Below the pieces are notes generated by a model. It was not told where the DNA came from and ran no database searches. It was given only the letters and a program-made list of their open reading frames with translations. Both the position numbers and the translations under genes were made by a program. This document shows positions 63,201 to 64,000 of a stretch of DNA of 64,000 bases, piece after piece (position 1 is the stretch's first letter; each line of letters starts with the position of its first letter). This DNA comes from Symbiodinium natans (lineage: Eukaryota; Sar; Dinophyceae; Suessiales; Symbiodiniaceae). The stretch is from the NCBI GenBank assembly GCA_905221605.1, contig CAJNDS010002148.1, positions 462,046-526,045 of the forward strand. The letters run 5' to 3'.

Positions 63201-63722
63201 GCTCTGTGTGTGTGTGTGTGTTGCAAACAATGTCTTTGGCCTGAAGATGTTTGCGCCAAGAAGAATTGTGATTTTGTAAATGTTCCAATCTTCAATCTGG
63301 GCTGCTATTCCGCATCATGCCAAGGTAGCGGATACCCACAAAAACTATTGGCGCAACGAGCTCATTGAGCACGCAAGGAATCGACATTGAACACACCGCT
63401 CGAATCACCGAGCGTCATGAGTTCAAATTGTGTTGTTTGGCGGCGAGGTGATCTGAACATAGCCGCGGCGCCAGCGTCACCCACCAGAGCCCTACTGATA
63501 TCATGAAGAACATCAGCAAATGTGTTTTTCAAATGCTTTGAGATGCGAAAGCATACGATACTTAAGAGAGAAAAATGCTCCTAGAAGTGCTGCACAGCCA
63601 GAGCCTGCATCCATGTTCATTGCGCACCAGCTTCAATTCCCAAAATGTAACAGTTTTTCTGGAGCAATCGAGCGAAGGGTCACCTGGCATTTTGTTGCCT
63701 TGATCTGCTCGGCCCAAACAAC
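60238..63722. other. Unique region with few telomere-like repeats
   Basis: Mixed-composition DNA with short GT microsatellites (near 60255, 60448 and 63205). Only one small TTTAGGG patch is seen (60881-60895). Frames of 60-226 residues occur on both strands (for example 61150-61467 +, 62192-62422 + and 62608-63288 -). None has a recognisable motif, so I list none as a gene. Confidence 0.4.
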
Positions 63723-64000
63723 ATGGCACCTTATCGTCCTAAGAAGACCTTCAACAAGCGCCGCCAACGGCAGCGCTGGTTACTGCGAACGAGCCGAGGC
63801 AATGTGGTTCAGCAGATCATCCAAGAATCCATTTCCGACCCGTGGGACGACGAGTACACCTATTGCAACCCCACAGAGCTAAGAATGTTCTTGCGCACCC
63901 TGCCTATCGCCAGTCAGTCTTCTTCGTACACAGCAAGATTCCGGACCAGAAGTCTATGGCAGGACGCCTGGGCCTTTTTGACACAGCGCTACGAGCTGGC
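63723..64000 (+). CDS. Open frame running off the window, unknown basic protein
   Basis: From the ATG at 63723 the frame is open for 92 codons to the window end. It starts MAPYRPKKTFNKRRQRQRWL, a strongly basic N-terminus that could bind nucleic acid, and continues with QQIIQESISDPWDDEYTYCN. Codon composition is like the host islands. The product cannot be named without the rest. Confidence 0.45.
   Translation, partial: MAPYRPKKTFNKRRQRQRWLLRTSRGNVVQQIIQESISDPWDDEYTYCNPTELRMFLRTLPIASQSSSYTARFRTRSLWQDAWAFLTQRYEL

Noticed and set aside
62192-63288. Coding genes in the last 4 kb before 63723
   Set aside because: Overlapping frames on both strands, no motif, no clear splice structure.

Overview
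The window looks like nuclear DNA of a dinoflagellate. The evidence is pervasive interstitial TTTAGGG/CCCTAAA repeats, a decayed copy of mitochondrial cox1, introns that use GC as well as GT donor sites, and a long LINE-type retrotransposon. Into this background an AT-rich DNA virus of the polinton-like (PLV) type has been integrated. No rRNA, tRNA or CRISPR array was recognised.

Left part (1-16.5 kb). Telomere-like repeat blocks alternate with short GC-rich islands. Several islands read as exons with matching splice phase. Five of them (2682-12316) give the C-terminal membrane region of a TMEM43-like protein. A cox1-derived pseudogene (1103-1855) lies next to them. A 6.8-kb LINE (4353-11158, flanked by a 13-bp target duplication) sits inside one intron. 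The LINE has its RNase H domain between the endonuclease and the reverse transcriptase. It also carries at least 24 copies of the octamer TACACCGC, read in all three codon phases.

Middle part (16.3-47.2 kb). Two copies of a 250-bp G/T-rich element in opposite orientation enclose three things: an intronless multi-pass membrane gene (16846-18213), the viral material, and about 10 kb of satellite-like repeats. The viral genes are a retrovirus-type integrase (19456-20370), a family-B DNA polymerase joined to an SF1 helicase (31109-34972), a minor capsid protein, a lipase-like protein, a double-jelly-roll major capsid protein, an S74-type fibre, an A32-like packaging ATPase, paired zinc-ribbon proteins and several small unknowns. 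Short inverted repeats at 20.4 and 30.6 kb face each other inside the block, as if a linear genome with terminal inverted repeats had been circularly permuted and its end-to-end joint filled with repeats. Several viral genes carry frameshifts in homopolymers or in-frame stops, so the copy is probably a decaying endogenous virus, although assembly error could explain some of the indels. Hairpins sit at the 3' ends of viral genes and AT-rich motifs lie directly before start codons.

Right part (47.2-64 kb). Telomere-like arrays again alternate with exon-like islands. Five exons (51499-52899) join in phase to the 3' end of a gene. One of its introns (52785-52853) is made only of the TTTAGGG-type repeat. 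Several foldback (MITE-like) elements are scattered here. The last 4 kb have few telomere-like repeats and end in an open reading frame that runs off the window.
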